Source: JAHEDH01 sp963745865 (GTDB taxonomy: Bacteria; Actinomycetota; Acidimicrobiia; Spongiisociales; ZC4RG35). Taken from it: 51,111 nt of DNA. Under the pieces are notes generated by a model, which made no database searches, was not told where the DNA came from, and was given only the letters and a program-made list of their open reading frames with translations. Positions 27,369-36,684 of the stretch are shown one piece after another. Made by a program: the position numbers and the translations under genes. Each line of letters opens with the position of its first letter. The first letter of the stretch is position 1. Where the stretch lies: positions 1 to 51,111 of the forward strand of contig CAVUYZ010000001.1 in assembly GCA_963745865.1 (NCBI GenBank). Direction: 5' to 3'.

Positions 27369-27396
27369 TTGAGCCGGGGACCGGAACGCGTAACGT
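27369..27396 (+). promoter_or_regulatory. Probable phnD promoter
   Basis: TTGAGC (27369-27374) and TAACGT (27391-27396) are separated by 16 nt. They lie about 50 nt upstream of the phnD ATG, which has its own strong Shine-Dalgarno. Confidence 0.45.
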
Positions 27397-27419
27397 TGTT
27401 CTGGAAGGGTCTAGAACAA
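27396..27419 (+). promoter_or_regulatory. Inverted repeat at phnD promoter (possible operator)
   Basis: TTGTTCT and AGAACAA form a perfect 7-bp inverted repeat with a 10-nt spacer, starting at the last base of the predicted -10. A repressor bound here could block initiation. The regulator is unknown. Confidence 0.4.
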
Positions 27420-27446
27420 GGCCCCGTCAAGGAGGACCACACGATC

Positions 27447-28563
27447 ATGAAGAGACGCTCATTGCTCGCGTTTGTCTTGATCCTCGGGATGATCGTTGCT
27501 GCCTGTGGCGGCGACGACGCAACAGATGACACCGAGGCAGCGACAACCACGACGACGGTCGCAGAGACCACAACGACCACGGTCGCGGAGACCACCACCA
27601 CCACCGAGCCGGCGCCCACCGTCGGAACTGCAGACAACCCGATTCAGGTGCTGTTCGTCCCCTCGGTCAGCGCCGAAGAGATCATCGCCGGCGGTGAATT
27701 GCTCGACCAGGCACTGGAGGAAGCGACCGGCCTCGTATTCGAGGTGTCCGTTCCCGCCAGCTACGCCGCCACCATCGAAGAGATGTGCGCGAACCCAGAG
27801 GCTTCGATCGGGTTCATCCCGGCACAGGCCTACGTGCTCGCCAGTGAACGCTGCGGCGTTGACATCGCTCTGAAGGCAGAGCGCTTCGGTTACACCGAGT
27901 ACTGGGCGCAGTTCATCGCACCACGCGACTCCGACATCAACAGCCTCGAGGACGTTGCCGGTCTCTCATGGGCATACCCGGATCCCGGATCGACATCTGG
28001 TTTCCTCGTGCCCTCGGGAACCCTGGCCGTGCTCGGCATCGAGGTCGGTGACGAAATCGAGGCCGGTGGCCACGACGGTGTCGTCCGCGCGGTGTACAAC
28101 GGCGAGGCCGACTTCGGCACCACGTTCTTCAGCCCTGCGACCGACAGCGAGGGCAACTCACTGTGGGACGGAACCAACGAAGGCGCCGACGTTCCGGCCG
28201 ACCTCGTGGACTCCTGCGGTTTGGATGAAGATGGACAGCTCGCCTGCGGGGCCGACTACATCGTCCGCGATGCCCGTCGCAACATTCGCGAAGAGCAGCC
28301 CGACGTCATCCAGAACGTGAAGATCTTCGCGGTCTCGGACCCGATCCCCAACGACGGCGTTGCGTTCGGACCGGACTTCCCCGCCGACCTGCGCCAGCAG
28401 ATCGTCGACGCAATGCTCGCATTCGCCAACTGACGACCCCGATGGGTTCTCGACAGCTCTGGATGCGTACAGCTGGGACAGCATCGTCGCATCGACCGAC
28501 TCGGACTTCGACGCGATTCGCGCCATCGTCCAGCAGCTCGGAATCACGGTCAACGACCTCTGA
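27447..28563 (+). CDS. phnD: Phosphonate-type ABC transporter substrate-binding lipoprotein (frameshifted near C terminus)
   Basis: About 371 residues. AAGGAGG lies 11 nt before the ATG. The signal peptide has lipobox IVAAC, followed by a Thr/Glu-rich linker, then the PhnD fold: IQVLFVPSVSAEE, GFIPAQAYVLA and SWAYPDPGSTSGFLVP, the oxyanion-binding loop of PhnD/PtxB. One extra A near 28430 creates an early stop at 28433. The next frame supplies the usual PhnD ending (DPDGFSTALDAYSW... to 28563). It probably binds phosphonate or phosphite; the exact ligand is open. Confidence 0.87.
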
Positions 28564-28573
28564 TTCCTCGAAG

Positions 28574-28603
28574 CCGGGGGGCCTCAATGCTGAGGCCCCC
28601 CGG
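28574..28603 (+). terminator. Strong hairpin between phnD and phnC
   Basis: A perfect 13-bp GC-rich stem (CCGGGGGGCCTCA / TGAGGCCCCCCGG) with loop ATGC, 11 nt after the phnD stop, followed by TTCT. It probably ends or attenuates transcription so that the binding protein is made in excess over phnC-phnE. Confidence 0.75.
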
Positions 28604-28674
28604 TTCTCGGTCGTAGGATCGGAATCTCGACATCCACCGACAGGTGTCGAGATTCGGGTTCTCCCGGCCACACC

Positions 28675-29424
28675 ATGCTCGAAGTTCAGAACCTCACCAA
28701 GATCTACGACAACGGCACCGTCGCACTCCGCGACGTGTCTTTCACCGTGCCGGACGGTCAGTTCCTGGCCGTCATCGGCCTGTCGGGCTCGGGAAAGTCG
28801 ACGCTTCTCCGCTGCATCAACCGGTTGATCGAGCCGACCGAAGGCCGAGTCCTGATCGACGGCGAGGACGTCACCAACGCCTCTCAGGAGGACCTTCGAC
28901 GGCACCGCCGAAAGATCGGGATGGTGTTCCAGCACTTCAACCTCGTCCATCGATCGAAGGTCGTGACCAACGTCCTCGCGGGACGCCTCGGCTATACGAA
29001 CCCCGCCATGAGTCTGATCAACCGGTTCTCGCAGGCAGACATGCAGCGAGCGATGGACCGTCTCGACCGAGTCGGGTTGCGGGAGAAGGCCAACGCACGC
29101 GCCGACGAGTTGTCCGGGGGACAGCAGCAGCGAGTGGGCATCGCCCGAGCACTCATGCAGGATCCGACCATCATGCTCGCCGACGAGCCGGTCGCCAGTC
29201 TCGATCCAGTGCTCGCCCACTCGATCATGCAGTATCTGGAACGAATCCAGACCGACGGCGTCACCGTGCTCTGCTCACTCCATTTCCTCGATCTCGTCCA
29301 TCAATACGCCGACCGTGCGATCGCACTCAATGAGGGCAAGCTGGTCTTCGACGGCGAGCCGCAGGAGATCGACGACGCCATGTTCAAGGAGATCTACGGC
29401 CAGGAGGCACAGCGCGTTGGCTGA
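28675..29424 (+). CDS. phnC: Phosphonate-type ABC transporter ATP-binding protein
   Basis: 249 residues. It has Walker A GLSGSGKST, signature ELSGGQQQRVGIARAL and Walker B IMLADEPVASLDP. The insert VHRSKVVTNVLAGRLG and the H-loop in CSLHFLDL match PhnC rather than other importers. It overlaps phnE by 8 bp. A TAGGAT element about 60 nt upstream, beyond the hairpin, could give it its own transcription. Confidence 0.92.
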   Translation: MLEVQNLTKIYDNGTVALRDVSFTVPDGQFLAVIGLSGSGKSTLLRCINRLIEPTEGRVLIDGEDVTNASQEDLRRHRRKIGMVFQHFNLVHRSKVVTNVLAGRLGYTNPAMSLINRFSQADMQRAMDRLDRVGLREKANARADELSGGQQQRVGIARALMQDPTIMLADEPVASLDPVLAHSIMQYLERIQTDGVTVLCSLHFLDLVHQYADRAIALNEGKLVFDGEPQEIDDAMFKEIYGQEAQRVG

Positions 29425-31739
29425 CAGGATCCGCACCGAGGCCGGCGAGGCGGATGGCACCGGCCCGGCGCTGGTCGCTGTCGATCCGCCGGAGAAGCCC
29501 GGCCCGGCAGGGCGTCCGCCGAAAGAGGACAAGTCGCGGCGGCGACTGTTCATCATCCTTGGCGTCATCACCGCGATCTTCATTTATGGGCTGGCATTCG
29601 ACTACACCGAAGTGGACCTGTCGAAGACTTCGTCTGAGACGAGACAGGAGTCACTGACCCGCATCCTGCGAGCCCTCGCTCGGCCCGAATTGGTCACCTA
29701 CGACACCGAGGAGGTCATCACCGGGACCGAAGTGGCCATCCCCTGCGGCGCTCCGATCACAGCGGGATCCGACGGATCGGTGACGGTGAGCCCGACCTGC
29801 GCCGCTCCGGGCGAGCTCCTGACCATCAGCGGCACCGGGTACGAACCGTTGGACAACATCCAGGTCAACTTCGTCCCCGACACCGAATTCGACATCACCC
29901 TCCCCCTGGCTCGCATCCAAACCGATGGACGAGGGCGCATTCTCGACGACGGTGGAGGCCCCCGACCGAGGAGTCGGAGCATCGCACAGGGGATCCAGGT
30001 CGTCTCGCGAAGCTCGATCGGTAGCTGGGGAGACCGGGTCGAGGTCTGGACCGACACCAACGAGAACGGGGTGCGCGACAACCCGGTTCTGGGGTCCGAC
30101 GGTGGCCTCTCGGTTCTCCTGGACGCAGCGATGCCCGAGGCCGCCGCTATTGCACTTGTCGATCCCTCACGGCGAACCGTCGAGTTCGTCAGCTTCGGCG
30201 AACCGTTCCAGGCGACAACCGGCATCGCCAACGGCGAAACGGCGGTGCGGCCCGACGAGGTGGTCGCCGCTGCATCCAGCCTCCACATCGAGGGCGTGAC
30301 GTCAGAGGATGGGCAGACGCTGGTTTCTCTGTCCGGTCCGGCCGGGTTCGACGCCACCAACTGGCGGGTCGCGCTGTACGACGCCGCATCCGGAGAAATC
30401 GAAGAAGTCAATACTGTGGTCGACCAGATCGAGCTGTCCCCAGGATCTCCGAGACGACCTGGATCTCGCTCGACAAGATCCTCGAGACGGTGTTCCTCGC
30501 CCTGGTCGCCACAACCGCAGGTCTGATGCTGGCGATACCGCTCAGCTTCATCTCTGCCAGAAACATCATGGAGGACATCTCGTCCACCGTGACCAACCTG
30601 GCGCTCGGCGTCATCGCGGTCCCGATCGGCTTCGCAGGTGGCGTGGCTGCCTCGCGAGCCGCCAGGGCACTGACCGAGCCGATCCGAACCGGATGGATTC
30701 TTCGATGTGATCGGGCTCGGCGTGCTTGCCTTCGTCATCGTCACCGCCGTTCGGTGGGCCGTCCCGCATTCCGATGAGGAGATCCCGACGCGGTCGGTCA
30801 AGGTCCAGCGCCGCGTGGTCCTCATCGGCACGGGACTGGTTGGCCTCCTCGCCTTCTTCCTCGGGAGCAGATCTTCTGGGGCGGTTCGGAAACGCCATCG
30901 CTCCCCGCCTCGGTGTGTTCGACTTCCTCGGAACGTTCTTCGCGACCATCGGCGAACTGCTCGAAGGCGTGGCGACGATGCTGGCCGCGCTCGCCGGTGT
31001 CGGGCTGTTCCTCAACTTCGCCAGCAAGCTCGGCTACGGGATCAGGCACCGGGTCGCCCAACCTGCTCTTCGGATTCTCAACGTCGCCCTGGGCGCAGTC
31101 GCCGGGGCCGTGGCCGGCTTGGGGGTGGCAGCTGCTCTCGACTGGTTCTATCGGTTCTCGAATCCCGCCCTGACCACCTGGATCCCTGCCGCGGTCGGCG
31201 CGGGTCTCGGCCTTCTGGTCGCATTCAAGGGAATGGCCACGGGGCAGGTGAACGTCGGTCTCTCGACATACGGAGCGGCGCGCACCGTCTTCAACACTCT
31301 CAGAGCGATCGAGCCCCTGGTGATGGCGATCGTGTTCGTCGTCTGGGTTGGACTCGGTCCGTTCGCCGGCTCCCTGGCGTTGACCCTCCACACGGCAGCC
31401 GCTCTCGCCAAGCTCTACTCGGAGCAAGTCGAGAGCATCGCGTCCGGGCCGATCGAGGCGGTACGGGCCACCGGAGCGAACCGACTCCAGACGATCGTCT
31501 ACGCAGTCGTACCCCAGATCGTCCCCCCATACATCTCTTTCACGATGTATCGGTGGGATATCAACGTCCGGATGTCGACGATCCTCGGGTTCGTCGGAGG
31601 TGGCGGTATCGGCTTCATCCTGCAGCAGAATGTCAACCTGCTCCAGTATCGGGCGGCAGCAGTTCAGATGCTCTTCATCGCCATCGTCGTCGCCACCATG
31701 GACTACGCATCGAGCCGCTTGCGCCAGCGGTTCGTCTGA
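29417..31739 (+). CDS. phnE: Very long phosphonate-type permease PhnE with extracytoplasmic insert (three frameshifts)
   Basis: Reconstructs to ~774 residues against ~270 for ordinary PhnE. TTG at 29417 follows AGGAGG (29402-29407). There is one N-terminal helix (IILGVITAIFIYGLAF), then ~290 extracytoplasmic residues with an Ig-like strand set (CAAPGELLTISGTGY), a DTNENGVRD calcium-like loop and pieces resembling a lamin-tail domain. The membrane part begins ETTWISLDKILETVFLALV. The permease core (STYGAARTVFNTLRAIEPL, EQVESIASGPIEAVRATGA) ends at 31739. Indels lie at 30438-30441 (a C missing), ~30690 (one extra base) and 30864-30866 (an extra G). Confidence 0.82.
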
Positions 31740-31749
31740 CGGACATCCG

Positions 31750-32742
31750 ATGAGACGCATCGAGCGTGCCGAGCGCGAGGAGCGCGAGTTCGACATGTTG
31801 GCACCGGAGGCGACCAAGGCCACAGAGTCGAGGGGTCGCGCCGTCACCGAAGCTCCCGACCGGTTCCGAACCATCTTCGAACGCGACCGAGACCGCATCG
31901 TGCACTCCAAGGCGTTTCGGCGCCTCAAGCACAAGACCCAAGTGTTCCTCAACCCGGAGGGCGACCACTACGTCACCCGCCTCACCCACACAGTCCACGT
32001 GACCCAGGTAGGCAGGGCGATGGCGACCGGTCTCGGACTGAACGAGGCGCTGACGGAGGCGATCTGTATCGGCCACGACGTCGGCCACAGCCCGTTCGGG
32101 CACACGGGAGAGGATGCCTTGACTCCGTATGTCGACGGTGAGTGGCTGCACTCCGAACAGGGCGTTCGGGTGTTGAGTATCCTCGAGCCACTCAACCTGT
32201 CGTGGGAGGTGCTCGACGGCATCAGGGCCCACTCCTGGAAGATCGACCCTCCCCCAACCACCCCCGAGGGCTACTTGTGTCGATTCGCCGACCGCATCGC
32301 CTACCTCACCCATGACGTATCCGACGCGATCCGGGCAGATGTGATCATGTTCTCGGACCTGCCGCTTCCCGCCGTTCGACGATTCGGCGACAGTTCCCGC
32401 CAGTGGATCGGATCGATGATCGAGGCGGTGATCGACGCCTCGGCGACCGCCGGCCATGTGACCATGGACACCGAGACGCTCGAGATCATGCACGATCTCA
32501 GGGATTTCATGTTCGAGCGCGTCTACCTCAGGCCCGACGCCGATCCCCAGAAGGACCGGGCCATTCAAATCATCGGTGACTTGGTGGAGTGGTTCCGCCA
32601 CCACCCCGAAGACGTTCCCGATTCGTATCGCACCGAGGGCTCATCGGATCTGGTGAACGCCATCGACTACGTCTCGGGCATGACCGATCGGTTTGCGATC
32701 ATGACCCACGATGCGTTGTTCAGACCGACCCTGTTCTCCTGA
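31750..32742 (+). CDS. dgt: dGTP triphosphohydrolase-like HD protein
   Basis: 330 residues. The HD-domain metal ligands are present: RLTHTVHVTQV (His), CIGHDVGHSPFGHTGE (HD pair plus His) and FADRIAYLTHD (Asp). KAFRRLKHKTQVF is the conserved dNTPase N-terminal motif. It hydrolyses dGTP or other dNTPs to the nucleoside and tripolyphosphate. The ATG at 31750 is 11 nt after phnE; the frame is open upstream inside phnE, but family alignment favours this start. Confidence 0.88.
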   Translation: MRRIERAEREEREFDMLAPEATKATESRGRAVTEAPDRFRTIFERDRDRIVHSKAFRRLKHKTQVFLNPEGDHYVTRLTHTVHVTQVGRAMATGLGLNEALTEAICIGHDVGHSPFGHTGEDALTPYVDGEWLHSEQGVRVLSILEPLNLSWEVLDGIRAHSWKIDPPPTTPEGYLCRFADRIAYLTHDVSDAIRADVIMFSDLPLPAVRRFGDSSRQWIGSMIEAVIDASATAGHVTMDTETLEIMHDLRDFMFERVYLRPDADPQKDRAIQIIGDLVEWFRHHPEDVPDSYRTEGSSDLVNAIDYVSGMTDRFAIMTHDALFRPTLFS

Positions 32743-32793
32743 GGCGGACTGAGATCGGGGATTCTCGGGATCGAATGAGGGTATGAGAAGCCC

Positions 32794-33345
32794 ATGACTG
32801 ACTCAATCAATGTTGCCATCATCCTCGGGACCGCTCGAGACGGACGCCACTCGGAGAAGGTCCTCCCTGGGGTCATCGCCGCAGCGAAGGAACGGGGATG
32901 GTACATCACCCAGATCGATGTCCGCGACCATCCCCAGCAGCTCACCGATCGAGAGGCCGGCGACGACGTGTTCCGCTCCCAATTGGCCTCGGCGGATGCC
33001 TTCATGATCATCACGCCCGAGTACAACAGCTCGTACCCCGGTGAGCTCAAGCTGCTCATCGATCGACAGCACGGTGAGTTCGCCCACAAGCCGGTGGGGC
33101 TCGTCACCGTGTCATCCGGCGCTACGGGCGGTGCCCGCGTCTCGCTCTCCCTACTCCCGGTCCTCACGTCGATTCGGGCGGTCGTCGTCCAGCCACCGGT
33201 CCAGATCCGTGATGTCCGGGGCTCTGAGGATCCGTTCACCGACGCGCGCCATGACCGGCTGCTGAGGGCCATGCTCGGCGAACTGGAGTTCTACGCCCGG
33301 CCCCTCCGCAACGCCAGGGACCGCCGTCGGGTCGGTGGCCACTGA
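32794..33345 (+). CDS. NADPH-dependent FMN reductase family protein
   Basis: 183 residues, flavodoxin-like. The FMN phosphate loop is LGTARDGRHSEKV near residue 10, and the isoalloxazine loop is TPEYNSSYPGELK near 72. This is the SsuE/ArsH/chromate-reductase group of FMN- and quinone-reducing enzymes. The physiological electron acceptor is unknown. It converges on the FAD-dependent gene, with only 10 bp between. Confidence 0.85.
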   Translation: MTDSINVAIILGTARDGRHSEKVLPGVIAAAKERGWYITQIDVRDHPQQLTDREAGDDVFRSQLASADAFMIITPEYNSSYPGELKLLIDRQHGEFAHKPVGLVTVSSGATGGARVSLSLLPVLTSIRAVVVQPPVQIRDVRGSEDPFTDARHDRLLRAMLGELEFYARPLRNARDRRRVGGH

Positions 33346-33355
33346 GAGCGGGCCC

Positions 33356-34294
33356 TCATCGCCCGAGGATGGCGGCGGCGACCGCCCGGCCACTCAGGAA
33401 CGCTCCCTCCACCCGAGCATGTGAGAGAGCCTCACCGGCGTAGTAGATGTCGTCGGTGAGCCGGAGATACCCGCTGCCGGACGGATTGATGGGCATCGAG
33501 TACCGCCAGCGATGGGCGATCGCCGACACGACCCGCACGCCGGTGAGTCGCTCGGCCTCGGGGACCAGATCGGCGATCCACCGACGAGCATCGGCCTGTA
33601 GATGGCGCCCGGCGTAGTCGGCGCTGCTGTGAATGGTGATGGCGGGTACAGCCGACACCCCTTTGTGGTGGTTGTCCGCGATCCAGGCGATCGAGCCGCC
33701 GTCTCCCACGGCGTGACCCGCCGCGAGATCGAGACCCGACTCCATTCTCGCCATGACTGCGATCGTCGACTGATAGGTGATCCCAACCATCTCGTCCAGA
33801 GCGGACGGAGCAATCGCAATCCCCTCGACCATGGCACGGGCCTGCGGGACCGGCGCTGTCACGACAACGACGTCGGCATCGAGCCGGTCACCATCTCCGG
33901 TCAGCGCCGTCGGCTGACCGGTGATCTCCTCGATCCGCACCCCGGTCCTCACCGACGGCCCCCGGGCGAGATGCTCACAGATCGACCGCATGGCCGGGGT
34001 ACCTCGATGTCGCTGCTCCACGCCCCGTTCGGGATGAGTGATGCTCTCGCTCTCGAACCAGGGTGCGACCACTCCATCCGCGATCCACCCGTTGACCGTC
34101 GCAGCAAACTCCGGGGTCCTGACACTGAAGTGTTGGGCGCCGTGGTCGAACCGGGCGTCTCCGAACCGCTTGCTCGCCATCCGTCCCCCCACAGCCCGAG
34201 CCTTGTCGACGACGAGCACCTCGTGGCCCGCGCCCTGTAAGACTCCCGCCGCCGTGAGCCCTGACATGCCGGCGCCGATGACCAAGATCTTCAT
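33356..34294 (-). CDS. FAD/NAD(P)-dependent amine oxidase-like (renalase type)
   Basis: 312 residues. The N terminus MKILVIGAGMSGLTAAGVL is the FAD-binding GxGxxG motif, followed by VVDKARAVGGRMASKRF, the second flavin contact. FDHGAQHFSVR is typical of the renalase-like NAD(P)/FAD oxidoreductases, and the C-terminal motif YYAGEAL.. is the usual FAD-closing segment. The ATG at 34294 is preceded by a leaderless -10. It is divergent from the peptidase gene. Confidence 0.85.
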   Translation of the reverse strand: MKILVIGAGMSGLTAAGVLQGAGHEVLVVDKARAVGGRMASKRFGDARFDHGAQHFSVRTPEFAATVNGWIADGVVAPWFESESITHPERGVEQRHRGTPAMRSICEHLARGPSVRTGVRIEEITGQPTALTGDGDRLDADVVVVTAPVPQARAMVEGIAIAPSALDEMVGITYQSTIAVMARMESGLDLAAGHAVGDGGSIAWIADNHHKGVSAVPAITIHSSADYAGRHLQADARRWIADLVPEAERLTGVRVVSAIAHRWRYSMPINPSGSGYLRLTDDIYYAGEALSHARVEGAFLSGRAVAAAILGR

Positions 34295-34302
34295 GATCGG
34301 TG

Positions 34303-34308
34303 ACGCTA
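34303..34308 (-). promoter_or_regulatory. Putative leaderless -10 (TAGCGT) for FAD oxidoreductase
   Basis: On the minus strand TAGCGT ends 8 nt before the ATG at 34294. Confidence 0.5.
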
Positions 34309-34376
34309 CGCGCCGACGGCGGCAACCCGGAGTCACCTCACCGCTCGGGGAACGCCGACACGGACACACCCAGTGG

Positions 34377-34382
34377 TAGCGT
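34377..34382 (+). promoter_or_regulatory. Putative leaderless -10 (TAGCGT) for peptidase gene
   Basis: TAGCGT ends 8 nt before the ATG at 34391, the same hexamer and spacing as for the divergent gene. Confidence 0.5.
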
Positions 34383-34390
34383 CCTCGCCC

Positions 34391-35086
34391 ATGCCGGGTT
34401 TGATCGCCCTCGTCGGAAGTGGCGAGTTCCTCCCTCAGATGATGGACACCGATAACCGCCTCCTCGACGGCAGGTCCCGCCGCGTGATCCATCTCCCAAC
34501 GGCGGCAGGCCGGGAGGGTTCCGACAGCATCGATCGATGGGGCCGCATGGCAGCCGCCCACTACGCGACTCTCGACTCCGAGGTGACGACCCTCCCGGTG
34601 ATCGACCGGCATTCCGCAGACGACCCCGGCCTCGCGTCGGAGATCGACCCAGACGTCGGTCTCGTGTACCTCTCCGGCGGCAGTCCCGCGTACTGCGCCC
34701 AGACCCTCAGGGACACGCTGGTGTGGACGGCGATCCTCCGAGCGTGGGAGACAGGAACCTCGCTGGCCGGGTGCTCCGCCGGCGCCGCAACGCTCACGAC
34801 GGTCGCCCCTGATCCGATGGGAGGACGGACTGAGCCCGGACTGGGGCCCGTTCGCAACATGGCGGTGATTCCCCACTACGACCGGATGCGGCTCTTCCGG
34901 CCGCTCTTCGGGTGGATCGTCCATCGGGCATCCCCGGACGACGCCGAGATCGTCGGCATCGAGGAGGACACCGCCCTCGTCGGCCGCCCCGGGCAGCCGT
35001 GGACCGTCTATGGCCGCCAGTCGGTCGTGCTCGTCGATCGGAACAAGCGTCGTTTGTCGGCCGGGGACTCCTTCAGTTTCGAGTGA
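34391..35086 (+). CDS. Peptidase S51/cyanophycinase-like (class I glutamine amidotransferase fold)
   Basis: 231 residues. Starts GLIALVGSGEFLPQM, as in the S51 group. The nucleophile elbow is LAGCSAGAATL near 130, preceded by VYLSGGSPAYC. A Ser in the GxSxG-like turn suggests a serine peptidase of the dipeptidase E/cyanophycinase type. The family has many members of unknown substrate. The start is chosen at 34391 because of the adjacent -10; an in-frame GTG lies upstream. Confidence 0.78.
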   Translation: MPGLIALVGSGEFLPQMMDTDNRLLDGRSRRVIHLPTAAGREGSDSIDRWGRMAAAHYATLDSEVTTLPVIDRHSADDPGLASEIDPDVGLVYLSGGSPAYCAQTLRDTLVWTAILRAWETGTSLAGCSAGAATLTTVAPDPMGGRTEPGLGPVRNMAVIPHYDRMRLFRPLFGWIVHRASPDDAEIVGIEEDTALVGRPGQPWTVYGRQSVVLVDRNKRRLSAGDSFSFE

Positions 35087-35095
35087 TCGGCGTCG

Positions 35096-35101
35096 TAGGC
35101 T
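35096..35101 (+). promoter_or_regulatory. Putative leaderless -10 (TAGGCT) for enoyl-CoA isomerase
   Basis: TAGGCT ends 6 nt before the ATG at 35108. Confidence 0.5.
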
Positions 35102-35107
35102 TCAAGC

Positions 35108-35917
35108 ATGGGATACGAACACCTCCAGATCGACGTCGCCGACCACATCGGATGGCTCTGGTTGGACCGGCCTGAGAAGCTCAACGCCATGTCGGCCGAC
35201 ATGTGGGCCGACATCCCCTCGGCCATGGCCGAGTTGAACGCCGACGAGGCCGTGCGGGTGATCATCGTGGCCGGCAAGGGCCGCTCGTTCACCGTGGGAA
35301 TCGATCTGGCAATGCTCGCCGGATTCGATCAGGAAGCCGATTCGGAGGCGGACCGACGCACGAAGCTGTATCGAAAGGTCAAGCAGCTACAGACGACGAT
35401 GTCGGTGTTCGCCGAGAGCTCCAAGCCGGTGATCGCTGCCGTGCATGGGCATTGCCTCGGGGCCGGGATCGATCTCATTTCTGCCTGCGACATGCGCATC
35501 GCCTCCGCTGACGCCGTCTTCTCGGTCAGGGAGACCCGCATGGGCCTCGTCGCCGATGTCGGCACGATGCAACGGCTCCCGAATCTGATTCCCCCCGGCC
35601 ATCTCGCCGAGTTGGTGTACACGGGAAGGGACATCGACGCGACGGAAGCCGAGCGAATCGGCCTCACCAACCGGACTCTGCCCGATGTCGAGTCTCTGAT
35701 CGGCCACGCCAGAGAGCTCGCGGCCTCGATCGCCGACAACTCGCCGTTGGTGGTTCAAGGGGCGAAACAGGTTCTGCGGGCTCAAGCAGACATGTCGACC
35801 GCCGAAGCACTCGATCACGCAGCGCTGTGGAGCGCGTCGTTCTTGTGGAGCAACGACCTCAGGGAAGCGATGGCGGCGTTCCTCGAGAATCGCAACCCCG
35901 ACTTCACCGGCACGTGA
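35108..35917 (+). CDS. Crotonase-fold enoyl-CoA isomerase (dienoyl-CoA isomerase-like)
   Basis: 269 residues. GHCLGAGIDLISACDMRIAS forms the oxyanion hole. FSVRETRMGLVADVGTMQRL matches the delta(3,5)-delta(2,4)-dienoyl-CoA isomerase (Ech1) segment with both acidic catalytic positions (Glu in RET, Asp in ADVG). It would help degrade unsaturated fatty acids with odd-position double bonds. It overlaps the next hydrolase by 4 bp (GTGA), and that in turn overlaps a metallohydrolase, giving a three-gene operon. Confidence 0.85.
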   Translation: MGYEHLQIDVADHIGWLWLDRPEKLNAMSADMWADIPSAMAELNADEAVRVIIVAGKGRSFTVGIDLAMLAGFDQEADSEADRRTKLYRKVKQLQTTMSVFAESSKPVIAAVHGHCLGAGIDLISACDMRIASADAVFSVRETRMGLVADVGTMQRLPNLIPPGHLAELVYTGRDIDATEAERIGLTNRTLPDVESLIGHARELAASIADNSPLVVQGAKQVLRAQADMSTAEALDHAALWSASFLWSNDLREAMAAFLENRNPDFTGT

Positions 35918-36684
35918 CAACCGAGGCCGTCGGCTTCCCAGGACATCACGGAGACCTCCTCTCGGGCACTCTCCATCGGCCTGAGCAGCCGAGGGGCGCC
36001 ATCCTCCTCGCCCACTGCTTCACCTGCTCATCGGATCTGAAGGTCAACGTCCGGATCGCCAGCCGTCTCGCCGAACGCGGATACCACGTGCTCCGGTTCG
36101 ACTTCACCGGTCTCGGGAAGTCGGACGGTCACTTCGAGAGCTCCACCTTCCGGGCCAACGTCGGCGACCTCATTCGGGCAGCAGCATGGATGACCGATCG
36201 AGGCATCGGCCCGTCCGGCATCGTGGGACACTCGCTCGGCGGAACCGCGTCGCTCATCGCTGCCACCCGAATCGGGACGATCGAGAGCGTTGCAGTGGTG
36301 AACGCACCATGCAGCCCCGACCACATTCTGAGGCACATCGGCGTCGAGGCGCAGGAGGCGGCCGCGTCAGAGGGTCGAGCCGAGGTCATGCTCGCCGGGC
36401 GGCGCTTCCCGATCTCCGACGAGTTCCTCGCCGACCTCGACGCATTCGATTCGGAGGGCGCGATCCCGGCGCTGGGGCTGCCGCTCGCGGTGCTCCACTC
36501 GACTGACGACCGGACCGTCCCGATCTCCGAAGGAGAGCTCATCTTCCAGCTCGCCAAACAGCCGAAGATGTTCGTTCCGATCCTCGAGGGGGACCACCTC
36601 CTCCTCTCGGCGGAGTTCGGAGACTTCGCGGCTCGGATCATCGCCGACTGGTTCGATCGGACCGGTGCCGGAGCCCAGCCATGA
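35914..36684 (+). CDS. Alpha/beta hydrolase (OsmC-associated type)
   Basis: 256 residues. It has AILLAHCFTCSSDLKVN (oxyanion region), LRFDFTGLGKSDG, the nucleophile elbow IVGHSLGGTAS and a late His in LEGDHLLLS. The HCFTCSSDLK sequence is characteristic of hydrolases often fused to or next to OsmC-like redox proteins, though no OsmC is present here. The GTG start overlaps the isomerase stop, and the 3' end overlaps the next gene as ATGA. Confidence 0.83.
   Translation: MTTEAVGFPGHHGDLLSGTLHRPEQPRGAILLAHCFTCSSDLKVNVRIASRLAERGYHVLRFDFTGLGKSDGHFESSTFRANVGDLIRAAAWMTDRGIGPSGIVGHSLGGTASLIAATRIGTIESVAVVNAPCSPDHILRHIGVEAQEAAASEGRAEVMLAGRRFPISDEFLADLDAFDSEGAIPALGLPLAVLHSTDDRTVPISEGELIFQLAKQPKMFVPILEGDHLLLSAEFGDFAARIIADWFDRTGAGAQP

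Noticed and set aside
30822..31952. Minus-strand frame of 376 codons opposite phnE and dgt
   Set aside because: It is antisense to conserved permease and HD-domain motifs; its own translation shows nothing recognisable.
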